Assembly (NCBI RefSeq): GCF_946885885.1
Contig: NZ_CAMPHN010000235.1
Coordinates: 1-6,013, forward strand
Length of the DNA: 6,013 nt
Source of the DNA: an uncultured Pseudomonas sp.
GTDB taxonomy: Bacteria; Pseudomonadota; Gammaproteobacteria; Pseudomonadales; Pseudomonadaceae
Direction: 5' to 3'
A program made the translations under genes and the position numbers. Under the pieces are notes generated by a model. The model was not told the origin of the DNA. It made no database searches and was given only the letters and a program-made list of their open reading frames with translations. Below are positions 5,924 to 6,013 of the stretch, in pieces; the first letter of the stretch is position 1; each line of letters opens with the position of its first letter.

Positions 5924-6013
5924 CAGGCCGTTGAAAAACTACCTGCGTTGCCGCTACAGCGTTAAAAACAGGCTCGGCAAGCCGCTTGCGGCTAACGCGC
6001 TTCAGCGCGGCCC
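5924..6013. mobile_element. Second miniature element copy, inverted relative to the first (cut by window end)
   Basis: It begins CAGGCCGTTGAAAAAC one base after the antiporter TAG stop codon. Bases 5922-5976 match the reverse complement of 4486-4540 at 48 of 55 positions, after which the two copies diverge. The divergent part contains two hairpins: AGCCGC-TT-GCGGCT (5980-5993) and CGCGC-TTCA-GCGCG (5996-6009). The sequence before it is CTAG (5920-5923), comparable to the CTAT flanking the first copy; whether CTAG recurs at the other end lies outside the window. It may also act as the transcript end for the antiporter. Confidence 0.65.

Noticed and set aside
4437..6013. CRISPR array or attC-type integron cassette
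   Set aside because: There are only two imperfect repeats in opposite orientation separated by a full gene, with no regular spacers and no integrase or core-site pattern.

Overview
The window is GC-rich chromosomal DNA, probably from a Pseudomonas or Stutzerimonas-like gammaproteobacterium. The grounds are codon and base composition, the mix of gene families, and two kinds of short intergenic repeat that I associate with this group: a GTAGGATGGGTT-type hairpin and a GTTGAAAAAC-ended miniature element. This placement is inferred from general knowledge, not from a search.

Layout. The left third is transcribed leftward. GST (start 1871) comes first, then a small exported ClpP/crotonase-like protein (start 1097), then a class I SAM-dependent methyltransferase (start 262) that runs off the left edge. 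A strong hairpin begins at the last base of the GST stop codon and separates it from the ClpP-like gene. An inverted repeat lies just upstream of the methyltransferase ribosome binding site. A 301-base gap (1872-2172) separates GST from the rightward half and should hold divergent promoters. The rightward genes are a HIT-family nucleotide-binding protein, a TreF-like cytoplasmic trehalase and a CPA1-type Na+/H+ antiporter.

The trehalase has no visible Shine-Dalgarno sequence of its own. A 23-codon upstream reading frame with a textbook GGAGG site ends in an ATGA overlap with the trehalase start, which suggests translational coupling. The antiporter is bracketed by two copies, in opposite orientation, of a miniature inverted-repeat element. 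The left copy (4437-4538) is complete and flanked by CTAT on both sides. The right copy starts one base after the antiporter stop codon and continues past the window edge.

Functionally the genes look like ordinary accessory and housekeeping functions: thiol/disulfide chemistry (GST), nucleotide hydrolysis (HIT), trehalose breakdown and ion/pH homeostasis. Trehalase and antiporter both fit osmotic or ionic adaptation, but nothing shows that they are co-regulated. I do not see a new multi-gene defence or metabolic system. The points most worth a second look are the repeat-bracketed antiporter and the trehalase leader reading frame.
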